A stretch of 32,611 nt of DNA from an uncultured Elusimicrobiales bacterium (GCA_944324685.1 CALUXG010000003.1:1-32611); one strand, 5' to 3'. Positions 1 through 9,085 are shown, numbered from the stretch's first letter. The notes: generated by a model not told the origin, from the letters alone. A program made the numbers and translations.

Positions 1-59
1 TTGGCGGCCGTAACAAACCATGCTATCCAAATGGCAGCTACGGGAGAGAATTTTTTCAT
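1..59 (-). CDS. 5' end of an unidentified membrane-type protein (partial)
   Basis: Only the first 19 codons lie in the window; the gene runs off the left edge. It starts at the ATG at 59-57, preceded at 6 nt by a perfect AGGAGG. The ATG overlaps the TGA stop of the upstream transporter in an ATGA arrangement, so the two are probably translationally coupled. The visible residues (Met-Lys-Lys-Phe, then a hydrophobic run rich in Ala, Ile and Trp) look like a first membrane segment or signal. The coupling suggests a role linked to the transporter, perhaps a second transporter subunit, but the family cannot be told. Confidence 0.6.
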   Translation of the reverse strand, partial: MKKFSPVAAIWIAWFVTAA

Positions 60-937
60 TTGGCCTCCTGTTGTTTTTTGACGATTATACTCATCCAATA
101 CGCTCCCGCCAAGGTTAATCCCAAACCGACAAACTGATACGGCAGCGGTTTTTCAAAACCTAACAGAAGCGAAAGAATAAATGACAAAACGGGATATGAC
201 AAATAAATGGCTGTTACTTTGCCCAGATCCAGCGCACGTATGGCTTGATACCATAAAATCATGGCCCATCCATACTTAAAAATGCCGGTATAAAGCAAAA
301 CGCCGGCGGATTGGAGATTTGGTTTGAGGGTTATTTCTCCTTGTAATGCCAGAACCGCCAGAAGAATGCCAAGCGCGGGAAGCGCGTAAATATTACGCGC
401 GGCGGCAATGGTGCGGTGGTCCATGCGTTTCGGCAATTTCTTTGCCACGCAGGAAGCGGCCTGTAGCATCCATGTGCAGCCGACCACCAAAAGATCTCCC
501 GTCCAGCGTATGCTGTATTGTTCTTTTAGTAAAATTAAAATGACGCCTGACAAAATTAATGCGCTGCCCGCCAATTGTTGTTTGGTGGGAATTTCGCGTA
601 AAAATACGGCCGCAAACAGCAGCGAGTAAAGCAATTCTGATTGTTGCAGGATGGCGGCATTGGCCGGTGTGGTATAGTGCAAAGCCCATAGTAAAACCGA
701 AAAAGGAAGCGCCGTGCCGAAAGTGCCGATAAATAAAAATTTCATGCGTGTTTCTTTGGCGAAGACGTCTTTCCATTTTTTATTCTTTGTCAGCCATGGG
801 GCAAAAAACGCTGCCGCTGCTATAGTCGCCAAAAAAACCAGCAGTACCGGACTGATGACACCTACGGCATAACGCCCCGCTATGGGCGAAAAACCTATAA
901 TCGCCCAGCATAACCACACGGCCAATAAAGGATTCAT
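56..937 (-). CDS. DMT-superfamily (EamA-type) transporter
   Basis: A 293-residue integral membrane protein that is almost wholly hydrophobic segments, about ten in number, arranged as two EamA-like halves. Near residues 88-95 is the typical TTPANAAIL stretch, and a YLSYPVLSF segment lies in the second half. Family members export or import small metabolites, amino acids or drugs across the inner membrane; the substrate cannot be inferred here. The start at 937 has an AGAGGTA-like ribosome site just upstream. The stop overlaps the start of the next minus-strand gene by 4 nt. Length is normal for the family. Confidence 0.85.
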   Translation of the reverse strand: MNPLLAVWLCWAIIGFSPIAGRYAVGVISPVLLVFLATIAAAAFFAPWLTKNKKWKDVFAKETRMKFLFIGTFGTALPFSVLLWALHYTTPANAAILQQSELLYSLLFAAVFLREIPTKQQLAGSALILSGVILILLKEQYSIRWTGDLLVVGCTWMLQAASCVAKKLPKRMDHRTIAAARNIYALPALGILLAVLALQGEITLKPNLQSAGVLLYTGIFKYGWAMILWYQAIRALDLGKVTAIYLSYPVLSFILSLLLGFEKPLPYQFVGLGLTLAGAYWMSIIVKKQQEAK

Positions 938-1100
938 GTTTACCTCTAAGAAAGAATAACAATTAAATTATACCAAATCAAAAGGGAAGTTACCGACGTA
1001 AAAATGAAAAGATTTTGTTTTCGTTATTTGCCGCCGCACCTTTATTTTGCTAAAATAAATAAAAGAAAAGAGAAGTTCCCTCGTTGTTGGACTTTTTTTC

Positions 1101-1182
1101 GCGCGGGTGGCGGAATTGGTATACGCGTGCGTTTGAGGGGCGCATGCCTCACGGCTTGGGGGTTCGAGTCCCCCCCCGCGCA
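1101..1182 (+). tRNA. tRNA-Leu(GAG)
   Basis: An 82-nt class II tRNA folds completely. The acceptor arms are 1101-1107 and 1175-1181. The anticodon stem is 1128-1132 with 1140-1144, around a loop whose positions 1135-1137 read GAG. A long variable arm follows, then a five-G/five-C T stem around TTCGAGT. The discriminator is A1182. CCA is not encoded, unlike the two tRNA-Pro genes later in the window. A Rho-independent terminator follows within 10 nt. Confidence 0.95.
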
Positions 1183-1219
1183 TAGATTGGAAATCCGGAC
1201 GAGAGTCCGGATTTTTCAT
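1175..1219 (+). repeat. 45-bp direct repeat, copy 1 (tRNA-Leu 3' end plus terminator)
   Basis: Holds the last 7 nt of the acceptor stem, the discriminator and the whole terminator hairpin. It is identical base for base to 1372-1416; the match ends on both sides at a mismatch. Confidence 0.95.
1191..1216 (+). terminator. Rho-independent terminator of tRNA-Leu
   Basis: A perfect 10-bp stem (1191-1200 with 1205-1214) closes a GAGA loop and runs into TTTTT. It sits directly behind the tRNA. An identical copy lies at 1388-1413. Confidence 0.85.
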
Positions 1220-1371
1220 GTGTAAAGCGGGGAGGATGCCAACTGCTTGGCATCCGTGGGGACGAGAAAGACGGAGCGATGTTTTTGTTTGCGCGGAGCG
1301 CAAGGCAAAAACCGCGAGTCCGGCCCGCAGGAAAATCCCGTCAGGGATTTTACCGGAGGGCGAGGCCTAGT
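1220..1371. other. 152-bp hairpin-rich insert between the two repeat copies
   Basis: No gene is supportable here. The stretch contains consecutive inverted repeats: a perfect 9-bp hairpin (1234-1242 with 1247-1255, loop CTGC), an imperfect GC-rich one centred near 1299, and a perfect 8-bp hairpin (1332-1339 with 1344-1351, loop GTCA). Being flanked by copies of a tRNA 3' end, it looks like a small insertion or the remnant of a larger one. It could also be a dispersed repeat of this genome, or a structured RNA continuing from the tRNA. Confidence 0.5.
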
Positions 1372-1416
1372 CCCGCGCATAGATTGGAAATCCGGACGAG
1401 AGTCCGGATTTTTCAT
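1372..1416 (+). repeat. 45-bp direct repeat, copy 2
   Basis: Exact second copy of the tRNA-Leu acceptor 3' arm, discriminator and terminator, without any tRNA body in front. Its hairpin (1388-1397 with 1402-1411) could still terminate transcription. Confidence 0.95.
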
Positions 1417-1446
1417 AAAAAACCCCGCTGTTCCGGCGGGGTTTTT
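1417..1446. terminator. Bidirectional terminator after secG
   Basis: A 10-bp stem (1419-1428 with 1436-1445) has an A tract on one side and a T tract on the other. It lies just beyond the secG stop on the minus strand and also backs up the tRNA-Leu terminators on the plus strand. Confidence 0.85.
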
Positions 1447-1458
1447 GTAAGAATTGAT

Positions 1459-1785
1459 TTAATTGGCGCCGTCTGCCGGAGCTTCTTGTGCCGGCGCCGG
1501 CGTAACCGGAGCGGCGGCCGCCGGAATTTTAACGGAGTCCAGTACGGAAGAAGAGGTGCGTTTGTTATAAGATACCGTCAGCAAAATGGAAGTTAAAAAC
1601 AGCGTAACGGCCAAAGCGGACGTTAATTTATTTACAGCATTAAAAGCGGTGGGACTGGCAAAAATATTGTCCGCACCTGAGGCGCCAAAAATGCCGGCGG
1701 CGGATCCTTTGCCGCTTTGCAACAGAACTAAAACAATCAGCAAAATACAAACAAGATAGTGAATAATAAGCAGAAAAGTTAACAT
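1459..1785 (-). CDS. secG: Preprotein translocase subunit SecG
   Basis: A 108-residue inner-membrane protein that assists SecYE in protein export. Two hydrophobic segments (about residues 3-22 and 53-70) flank the family's glycine/alanine-rich loop containing LLQSGKGSAAGIFG. The tail is rich in Ala and Pro. I chose the ATG at 1785, which puts the first membrane helix at the N-terminus as in other SecG proteins and has AGGAG about 11 nt upstream. A longer frame beginning at 1827 adds 14 residues not typical of the family. It is transcribed alone and ends at a strong terminator. Confidence 0.9.
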   Translation of the reverse strand: MLTFLLIIHYLVCILLIVLVLLQSGKGSAAGIFGASGADNIFASPTAFNAVNKLTSALAVTLFLTSILLTVSYNKRTSSSVLDSVKIPAAAAPVTPAPAQEAPADGAN

Positions 1786-1882
1786 AAATTTATCGTCTCC
1801 TATAAAAGTAACATAAACATTATACAATTTTTATTGTCGGATGTGTGTTTGTTGGTAAGTAATTTTAAAAGGCCTTGATTTG

Positions 1883-1908
1883 TTTTTTTTTTTTGATAAA
1901 TTTTGTTC
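1883..1908 (+). promoter_or_regulatory. T12 tract and extended -10 promoter of pilin gene 1
   Basis: Exactly twelve T (1883-1894) run into TGA-TAAATT (TGn extended -10, 1894-1902). Six nt follow, then ATG at 1909. The second pilin gene has the same layout with the same spacing. The homopolymer could slip and change promoter output. Confidence 0.55.
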
Positions 1909-1930
1909 ATGAACAAAATTTATCAAAAAA
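1889..1930. repeat. Perfect 42-bp AT-rich palindrome
   Basis: Two 21-nt arms meet at 1909/1910 with no loop. The arms run from TTTTTTGATAAA to TTTATCAAAAAA, so RNA from it lacks the A-stem/U-tail polarity of a terminator. It covers the -10 element and the first ATG of the pilin gene. Confidence 0.9.
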
Positions 1931-2520
1931 TGTATCCAAGAAACAAAAACTGCTCTAAAAGCGTTTTGGACGGCCTATTTTATCATTTCATTTTGGGAGA
2001 TACCTACTCAAAATCTTATCCAGATTTTATGAAACGGGTTGGATTTACGCTGATAGAACTTTTGGTTGTGGTCTTAATTATCGGTATTTTGGCCGCCGTT
2101 GCGTTGCCGCAATATCAGAAAACGGTTGAGCGCGCCCGTGCTTCGGAAGCCATGACCAATTTGCGCGCTTTGGTAAATGCGGAAAATATATATATCATGG
2201 CCAATGGAGAACCTACGAGAGATTTGACGCTTTTGGATATTCAATTAAGCGGAGAACTGACTAAGGACGGATTTATGAAACTGCCGCACTTTACCTATGA
2301 CATACGTAATTTGACAACGGGGACCAAAGTCCCTTTTGAAGCGGTAGCTACACGCAACAGCAGTGATGAAGATTTGTCTTATTATCTGTATTACAATTGG
2401 AACGGGACTTATCACTGCGTGGCTAAAACGGAAGCGGCAAAAAAGATTTGCTCTGCAGTGTGCGCACGCGCAAATTTTGACACGGGAAATTATGGATTTT
2501 TCTATTGCTTCGTGAAATAG
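1909..2520 (+). CDS. Type IV pilin-like protein (prepilin N-terminal motif), copy 1
   Basis: The prepilin peptidase signature is clear: KRVG then FTLIELLVVVLIIGILAAVA. Cleavage is expected after the Gly, with Glu at mature position 5, followed by a helical stem and a globular domain with several Cys. Such proteins are pseudopilins or minor pilins of type IV pilus or type II secretion machines. The start is uncertain. The promoter layout and ATG at 1909 give an unusual leader of about 45 residues. The ATG at 2029 gives a normal 5-residue leader and a 163-residue protein but has no ribosome site or obvious promoter. One reading is that a normal gene start was altered when the 42-bp palindrome formed. 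Confidence 0.8.
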   Translation: MNKIYQKMYPRNKNCSKSVLDGLFYHFILGDTYSKSYPDFMKRVGFTLIELLVVVLIIGILAAVALPQYQKTVERARASEAMTNLRALVNAENIYIMANGEPTRDLTLLDIQLSGELTKDGFMKLPHFTYDIRNLTTGTKVPFEAVATRNSSDEDLSYYLYYNWNGTYHCVAKTEAAKKICSAVCARANFDTGNYGFFYCFVK

Positions 2521-2537
2521 TTTTTCCTTTTTTCTGC

Positions 2538-2572
2538 AAAAAACCGGCTCTTTGCATTGGCAAAGAGCCGGT
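2538..2572 (-). terminator. Terminator of pgk
   Basis: A perfect 13-bp stem (2543-2555 with 2560-2572) has a 4-nt loop. On the minus strand it is followed by six T. It lies just downstream of the pgk stop. Confidence 0.9.
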
Positions 2573-2597
2573 ACTGTTAGTAGTCGGGAAAAGGAAT

Positions 2598-3794
2598 TTA
2601 TTTGTTTTCCAATGCCGTCAAGCCCGGCAATTCTTTTCCTTCCACAAACTCCATGCTCGCGCCGCCGCCCGTGGAAACATGCGAAAACGCTTTTTGATCA
2701 ATTTTGCCTTTTTTCAAGACGTTCACGCTGTCTCCTCCGCCGATGATGGAAATAGCGCCGTTTTTGGTCGCTTCTATCATGGCGTTGGCAATGGCATAGC
2801 TGCCTTTGGCAAAGTTGGGAAATTCAAACACGCCCATGGGACCGTTCCAAAAAATAGTTTTGCAGGTGAGGATTTCATCGGCAAACAACTTTTCGGTTTT
2901 AGGACCAATGTCCAAGGCTTCCATATCGGCGGGAATAGTGTCGGAATCCGTCGCTTCCGCCGTTTCAGAGAATTCTTTGGCCAAGCGGAAATCCACCGGC
3001 ATCAGCATTTTGACGCCTTTGGCCTGCGCTTTGTCCATGACTTGCTTGGCTTCTTCAATTTTGCTTTCGTCCAACAGGGATTTGCCCACTTCCATTCCTT
3101 TGGCTTTCAGAAAAGTATAAGCCATGCCGCCGCCAATAATCAGTACATTGACTTTATCCAGCAAGTTATTCAGGAGCATGATTTTATCAGACACTTTCGC
3201 TCCGCCGATAACGGCCGCAAACGGACGGGCCGGATTGTTGAGGGCTTTGCCTAAAAATTCCACTTCTTTTTGCACCAAGTAACCGATGCAGCCGGGCAAA
3301 TATTGCGCAACTGCGTTGGTGGAGGCGTGGGCACGGTGTACGGTGCCGAAGGCTTCCTGTACGAAAATTTCACCGTGTTTGGCCAGTTGTTTGGCAAATT
3401 CGGCGTCGTTTTTTTCTTCTTCAGGGTGAAAGCGCAAGTTTTCCAAAAGCACAATTTCTCCGTTTTTGGCGCTTTCCACGACTTTATCGGCTTGCGGACC
3501 GACGCAGTCTTTGGCAAAATGCACCGGTACACCGAACAAACGCTGTACTTCCTGCGCGACGGGGGCCAAGCTAAACTCCGGCATGACTTTGCCTTTGGGA
3601 CGGCCCAAGTGAGCCATCAAAACTACGCGGCAGTTGTTGTCCAACAGATATTTCACTGTTTTTTCGGTGGCGACGATGCGTTTGTTGTTGTCCACTTTGC
3701 CGTCTTTCAAAGGTACATTGTAGTCCACGCGTACCAATACTTTCTTATTTTTAATATCCACGTCCTGCACTCTTTTAATGCTGTCAAAATTCAT
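2598..3794 (-). CDS. pgk: Phosphoglycerate kinase
   Basis: A 398-residue cytosolic glycolytic enzyme that transfers phosphate between 1,3-bisphosphoglycerate and ADP to yield ATP. Family motifs are present in order: RVDYNVPL near the N-terminus, [10 protein letters not shown], the WNGPMGVFE loop and GGGDS near the C-terminus. The ATG at 3794 was chosen over a longer frame because it matches the usual start and has a GGGTGA-type ribosome site. It follows gapA, with a terminator-like hairpin in the gap. The two probably share a transcript that is partly attenuated between them. Length is standard. Confidence 0.97.
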   Translation of the reverse strand: MNFDSIKRVQDVDIKNKKVLVRVDYNVPLKDGKVDNNKRIVATEKTVKYLLDNNCRVVLMAHLGRPKGKVMPEFSLAPVAQEVQRLFGVPVHFAKDCVGPQADKVVESAKNGEIVLLENLRFHPEEEKNDAEFAKQLAKHGEIFVQEAFGTVHRAHASTNAVAQYLPGCIGYLVQKEVEFLGKALNNPARPFAAVIGGAKVSDKIMLLNNLLDKVNVLIIGGGMAYTFLKAKGMEVGKSLLDESKIEEAKQVMDKAQAKGVKMLMPVDFRLAKEFSETAEATDSDTIPADMEALDIGPKTEKLFADEILTCKTIFWNGPMGVFEFPNFAKGSYAIANAMIEATKNGAISIIGGGDSVNVLKKGKIDQKAFSHVSTGGGASMEFVEGKELPGLTALENK

Positions 3795-3816
3795 TTTACT
3801 CACCCTTTCTGAAAAC

Positions 3817-3849
3817 TGAAAATAAAGGCGGCTTTTGCAAGCCGCCTTT
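3817..3849 (-). terminator. Hairpin between gapA and pgk (terminator or attenuator)
   Basis: A perfect 11-bp stem (3824-3834 with 3839-3849, loop of 4) is followed on the minus strand by an ATTTT tail. Because pgk starts about 20 nt beyond, it may be leaky and set the gapA:pgk ratio. Confidence 0.75.
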
Positions 3850-3864
3850 GCTTGTAAGAACAAT

Positions 3865-4905
<1,041 letters not shown>

Positions 4906-4946
4906 CTACTCGTCTTCTTTATTTTACAAAATTTTACGGCGCTTGA

Positions 4947-5669
4947 TTAGTTATCGCGCATGCGCCCCAGCAAGCGCAGGATTTCAAGATACAGCCATAT
5001 CAGCGTAACGATTAGCGAGAATGACGCATACCATTCCATATATTTCGGGACATCTATTCTGGCCGTTAAATCGTCAATGAATTTGAAATCCAGCAGGAAA
5101 TTGAAAGCCGCCACTGCACAGATGACTAAATTTATGCCGATGCTTAAAGGACTGGTGCTGCCAAAATAGGCCACATTCACTCCAAAAATGGACAGGAGCA
5201 TGGAAATGACATAGAACAAGGCAATCGCTCCGGTGGCTGCCGTAATGCCCACAATCAGGCCGTTGGTAACTTTAATGATGCGGGTTTTGTACAAGAAAAG
5301 CATGATGAAAAACACCAAAAACGTAATGCCGATCGCTTGGCCCACGATACCCTGATATTGTGCGTGATAGGCCGCCGAAATGATGCCCAGCACCGCCCCT
5401 TCTCCCACGGCGTACAAAGGGGCCAGAAAAGCGGCGGATTTTTTGGCAAAGCAGGCCATAACACCTATCACTGCCGTGATCGTAACGATTAACCATATAT
5501 GGCCGGCTATGGCCTGAATGTGGTGCCAACTGTACAAAGCGCCGACGGTGCATAACAGCAACAAGAAGAACGTTTTATTAATCGTTCCTTGCAGCGTCAT
5601 CACCCCTTCGGCGCGGCTCATGGCTTGGCGAAAAGCGTTTTCGTTAAAAAGCGGATTGCCGTTTTGCAT
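4947..5669 (-). CDS. Bax inhibitor-1/YccA-family membrane protein
   Basis: A 240-residue polytopic protein with about seven hydrophobic segments after a polar N-terminus of some 30 residues. The order of segments and the C-terminal part (ending YLEILRLLGRMRDN) match the bacterial YccA/YbhL-like branch of the Bax inhibitor-1 family. These inner-membrane proteins are linked to stress protection and, in some members, calcium leak; the function here is unknown. The ATG at 5669 has AGGAGA upstream. It lies upstream of gapA on the same strand with a gap of about 70 nt. Confidence 0.88.
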   Translation of the reverse strand: MQNGNPLFNENAFRQAMSRAEGVMTLQGTINKTFFLLLLCTVGALYSWHHIQAIAGHIWLIVTITAVIGVMACFAKKSAAFLAPLYAVGEGAVLGIISAAYHAQYQGIVGQAIGITFLVFFIMLFLYKTRIIKVTNGLIVGITAATGAIALFYVISMLLSIFGVNVAYFGSTSPLSIGINLVICAVAAFNFLLDFKFIDDLTARIDVPKYMEWYASFSLIVTLIWLYLEILRLLGRMRDN

Positions 5670-5761
5670 AAATTGTTCTCCTGTTTATGAGATAAAATTA
5701 TTTTATCAAATTTATGACTTATATGGATACGGGCTGTGCCGGATAACAAGCGTCTGCACAT

Positions 5762-5788
5762 AAAAAGCCCCGCCGTAAGCGGCGGGGC
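5762..5788 (-). terminator. Terminator after the 5808-6719 gene
   Basis: A perfect 9-bp GC stem (5767-5775 with 5780-5788, loop TAAG) runs into five T on the minus strand, 20 nt past the stop codon. Confidence 0.88.
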
Positions 5789-5807
5789 GTAGGTCATGGT
5801 GAGATAA

Positions 5808-6719
5808 TTAGTTAAGGAAATAGATTTCACTGACCATTTTTTTCTGTACCTGCTGCCAATCTTGCGGCGTTTCCGTTTCCATGACCGACTGCAGGAATTT
5901 TTGCAGTTGGGCGCGGTCAAAGAACGAATACGTGCGTCCGGCTTGGCGGGTGGCAGAAGAATGGGAGGTAATGACGTCGGTAATATTAAATCCCAGCAAG
6001 AATTCTTCCGTGGAATTTTCTCCGATCATGCCAAACAACGGGTCTCCGCTGTCTCCTCTGATTTTGGCGTTCCATGCCACTCTGAGGCAGGCGTTCTCCG
6101 CGCAAACGGAAACAATTTCCATCTCAGAACAGGTGCGGCTGGAGCTGCAAAGTTTTTCTCTGTTAAGCAACACTTCGGAAAAAGTTTTTTGCAGGCTTTG
6201 CGGTTCCAAGGGAGTAAAAATGTTTACCGCCGGTTTGTTCTGGACGGCCTTTCTCAGTTCCGGATTGGCGGGGTCAATGCGAATGAGGAAAATTTTATTT
6301 TCCTTGCTCAAAAAGATGTTTTCCTGCCCGATGGTTTGCCCGTTGATTTCGGCGCTTTGAATCCAACGCGTTACTTCGGGATGGGTCGTTTCAAAACCGG
6401 CAGTCCCCAGCGAATGCTGGATAGTGGCGGTTTCGGACAAACCGACGCAAGCCATGGATCCCATTAAATAGTGGGAGCTGATGCGTACAACGGGGCATTC
6501 TTTCATCAACGGCTTCGGATCGGCGTATTCGCTGTCTACTTGGGCCGCAACCAGAATGTTGATGGGGATGACCCCTTGTTCGTGGGCGTTGGCGGAGTGT
6601 TGCATTTTCAAAGGCTGCACCGCTTGTTGCAGGGCATTGTCAATATCCAACGCATTGACGGCGGCAAAAGCATAAGCGCCGCATAACATGCTGCAAAGCA
6701 GCAAAAGTATTTTTTTCAT
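5808..6719 (-). CDS. Exported trypsin-fold protein with degenerate triad, copy 1
   Basis: A 303-residue protein with a clear signal peptide (Met-Lys-Lys, a Leu-rich core, AFA cleavage region). It keeps the chymotrypsin framework. Two Cys exactly 16 residues apart (CPVVRISSHYLMGSMAC) match the Cys42-Cys58 pair, but the catalytic His position is Ala. The Asp102 segment reads NKIFLIRI, with Lys in place of Asp. GDSGDPLFG keeps the serine. It is therefore probably not a normal peptidase; it may bind peptides or be a structural or scavenging protein. The ATG at 6719 has AGGAGA 7 nt upstream. The C-terminus shares a P-x-x-W-Q-x-x-x-K-K motif with the neighbour at 6823-8001, so the two are paralogues in one transcript. 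Confidence 0.65.
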   Translation of the reverse strand: MKKILLLLCSMLCGAYAFAAVNALDIDNALQQAVQPLKMQHSANAHEQGVIPINILVAAQVDSEYADPKPLMKECPVVRISSHYLMGSMACVGLSETATIQHSLGTAGFETTHPEVTRWIQSAEINGQTIGQENIFLSKENKIFLIRIDPANPELRKAVQNKPAVNIFTPLEPQSLQKTFSEVLLNREKLCSSSRTCSEMEIVSVCAENACLRVAWNAKIRGDSGDPLFGMIGENSTEEFLLGFNITDVITSHSSATRQAGRTYSFFDRAQLQKFLQSVMETETPQDWQQVQKKMVSEIYFLN

Positions 6720-6822
6720 ATTATTTTCTCCTAAACACAGGATATTTCTTATATTATACATAGTGTAAAGCGTATAAAGCATTTTTGCAAGGGATGTTTT
6801 GCTCCCATGCGTTAAATATTTT

Positions 6823-8001
6823 TTATTTGTCTACAGACGTACGACTGAAATATGGCTTTTTCGGGGTATCCAGAAAAAATTGTTTTTTCATTCGTTGCCA
6901 CCCGAGCGGATCAACCGATTTAACCGTTTTTCGGATAAATTCCAGATCATCGGCGTTTAATAGATAATATGTATTTGAATTTTCTCCGTACCACGGTGCG
7001 TTGGAGATGATGCCGTTTGGTATCAAATCCAAATTATATTTTTCTTCGGCTGTGCTGTAAGCCATTAAATATTCTCTTCCGTTTTCCGCAAAGAAGAAAG
7101 GATCCGTAGCCGTTCCGTTAAAGCGGCTGTATGCGGAGAACACATCCCCTTCCAGTGATTTCTTATACGGCACGGCGGAGGTTTTGTCTTTTAGAAGCCA
7201 GCCCCAGCGGGAAGTATGCACAAAGAAATGGCCCTTGCCGTTCAAAGCAGACAAATTTTCCGGCCGACTGAAAGCCAAAATATGTAATTTTTTGGCCTTT
7301 CCGGTTAGATATTTCATGAACGGATTATCTTCCAACGGAACAAAAATCAAAAGAACATGGTCGTTGGCTTTATAAAACACATTGTACAAAGGCATGTCAT
7401 TGGCCCTTATTTGGAGAATTTTGCGGTCCGTGCGCTGGCGGAATACGCTCCCATTGGAATACAAAGGACTGTTGTCATAAGCGACGAGAGGACACGTAGC
7501 GGAAGTAAGCAGCCATTGTTCTGACAAGGCGTAGGTTTTGCAGCCGGCGAGCGCTTTCATGGCATGGGTTTTTTCTTTGCCGGTAAACCACAAACGGCCC
7601 GAAACGGGCGTACGTCCTTCCAAAAGTTCATTGGTCGTCGTGTAAAAAAAACCGTTTTTCTCATAGGCCAAGCCGTTCATTCTTTCTTGGGGGGTTGCCT
7701 CGTACGTAAAAATCTCTTTGTATTCATAATTGGGGTGTTGTTCTTTGGCAAAGCAACTCCAAGACGGGGCGTGTAATTCAAAGATCTCAGACATAAGATA
7801 TTCGTCTTTTTCCGAAATAGGGCGTATGCCTTTTTCCGTAAATGAAACCGTCAGCAGGATATTGTCATTCATGACGTTTTTGTTGGAAACGGCCGCTTGG
7901 GCTGCCGCCCTCTCCAATTCGGTTTCCAGTTGTTCTTGCGTCAGCGCGTATCCCCATGGATTTAAGAGTAACAAGGCCGCCGCAACAAAAGTTTTATACA
8001 T
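6823..8001 (-). CDS. Exported trypsin-fold protein with degenerate triad, copy 2
   Basis: A 392-residue protein with a signal peptide (cleavage likely after GYA). The Cys pair is again exactly 16 apart (CKTYALSEQWLLTSATC) and resembles the WVLTAAHC motif, but His is Thr. The Asp102-like segment (NDHVLLIFV) is intact. The serine motif has become NGTATDPFFF, with Ala at the Ser position. This copy keeps only Asp, while its downstream paralogue keeps only Ser. It is larger than a bare protease domain, with about 100 extra N-terminal residues. The start at 8001 has GGAGA 5 nt upstream, and a strong promoter lies at 8034-8063. It is likely cotranscribed with 5808-6719. Confidence 0.62.
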   Translation of the reverse strand: MYKTFVAAALLLLNPWGYALTQEQLETELERAAAQAAVSNKNVMNDNILLTVSFTEKGIRPISEKDEYLMSEIFELHAPSWSCFAKEQHPNYEYKEIFTYEATPQERMNGLAYEKNGFFYTTTNELLEGRTPVSGRLWFTGKEKTHAMKALAGCKTYALSEQWLLTSATCPLVAYDNSPLYSNGSVFRQRTDRKILQIRANDMPLYNVFYKANDHVLLIFVPLEDNPFMKYLTGKAKKLHILAFSRPENLSALNGKGHFFVHTSRWGWLLKDKTSAVPYKKSLEGDVFSAYSRFNGTATDPFFFAENGREYLMAYSTAEEKYNLDLIPNGIISNAPWYGENSNTYYLLNADDLEFIRKTVKSVDPLGWQRMKKQFFLDTPKKPYFSRTSVDK

Positions 8002-8033
8002 ATGTTCTCCTTGCCTTATCCGGCTTCTTTTGT

Positions 8034-8063
8034 AGTATAGAAGTTTGTATTGCCGGCTTCAAG
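8034..8063 (-). promoter_or_regulatory. Sigma-70-type promoter for the protease-like pair
   Basis: On the minus strand, TTGAAG (8063-8058), an 18-bp spacer and TATACT (8039-8034) lie about 35 nt upstream of the start codon at 8001. Confidence 0.6.
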
Positions 8064-8247
8064 GGACTTTGGACCTAGATGTTCAGGTTTAAAAGACCCA
8101 TGTGTTCAATAAACGAGGAATGGAGACACGGACATCTTTTATGGCATGCATTTTTCTTTTCTTCCATGAGTTTCTCCATCAGCATAAGCCTTAGGGGTTT
8201 TCAGAATTTATGTGTATTGCGGCAATTTCGGCAGTTTGGAGATGGGT

Positions 8248-8901
8248 TTAGAACAAAAATGACACGTACAAAGCCCATTCGTGTCTGAAAGAAGAATCGG
8301 CTTCCATAATAAAATTGCGCCACGGTTTAGGCTCATAAAAGAAGCGGTATTCTCCCCCCATTTCCCAGCGTCTGGCCAAAGGCCATTCTATGCCGACGCC
8401 CGCCGTCCACATGATGGCGCCGTCATGTATTTTATTTTCCGCCACGGGCAAGGATAAATCAACGCGGCGAAAATTCCATCCTCCGCCTAACAAGATATAT
8501 AAGAACGGACGTGTTTGCGGAGTAAGGTTATAACGGAGTATACCCGCAAGCGAATACTGCTGCAGCTTGTCAAAAAATTCTTGGGGCATATCTTCCGCTT
8601 GCAGCCACTGTCCTTCCGCTCCTATGGATATTTGTTCGGACAAGAGGGACAATAAACGTATACGCGGCCCCATCATGCGGCGGGAAATGGTCTGTCCGCT
8701 CAGATCGTTTAATTTCCCCATCGTCCATACTGCCGAAGCGGACGCTTCAAAATTCAGCGGTCCGTCCGTTTTTTCTTTTTCTTCCGTTGCCGGCTGCGGC
8801 CGATAGACGCGGTATATTTGGGCGTATCCGGCAGAAGGCAGACATAAATAAAGCAAAAGAATAAGCAGAACAGGCTTAAAAGCGGCAAATAATATATGCA
8901 T
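8248..8901 (-). CDS. Small outer-membrane beta-barrel protein (OmpW/porin-like fold)
   Basis: 217 residues with a long signal peptide ending near AGYA. The mature part is built of short alternating strands rich in aromatic residues and glycine (for example LLGGGWNFRRV and GEYRFFYEP). The chain ends in Phe after YVSFLF, the usual C-terminal signal for assembly of outer-membrane barrels. This implies a diderm cell envelope. Function is unknown; size suits an eight-strand barrel. The start at 8901 has AAAGAGA upstream. It is convergent with nothing and divergent from rimP, and stands apart from the 8001-5808 pair by a 246-bp gap in which I see no gene or terminator. Confidence 0.7.
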   Translation of the reverse strand: MHILFAAFKPVLLILLLYLCLPSAGYAQIYRVYRPQPATEEKEKTDGPLNFEASASAVWTMGKLNDLSGQTISRRMMGPRIRLLSLLSEQISIGAEGQWLQAEDMPQEFFDKLQQYSLAGILRYNLTPQTRPFLYILLGGGWNFRRVDLSLPVAENKIHDGAIMWTAGVGIEWPLARRWEMGGEYRFFYEPKPWRNFIMEADSSFRHEWALYVSFLF

Positions 8902-9085
8902 GGAAAGTCTCTTTGGAGTTATTGTATAAAAAGCGTCATAGCTATTTATATACGCTGTTTTTAATGCATAAAATAGTGGTTTTTAACTATGTTACAAGGT
9001 GTATGCGGCTTCATGGAACGAGACGGAGCCTGTCCGGCAATTTGTACGGATACTTCTTGCCGGTTTTGTTTTGTCCGCGGCGGAT

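Noticed and set aside
1372-1416. Second copy of the tRNA-Leu end as a second tRNA gene
   Set aside because: Only the acceptor 3' arm is present; no D, anticodon or T arm precedes it.
968-1450. Short open frames on both strands around tRNA-Leu
   Set aside because: They are translations of the tRNA, the terminators and the hairpin insert; no start with a ribosome site.
1889-1930. The palindrome as a Rho-independent terminator
   Set aside because: It is AT-only in its arms, has no loop, and the polarity is T-arm to A-arm, the reverse of a terminator.
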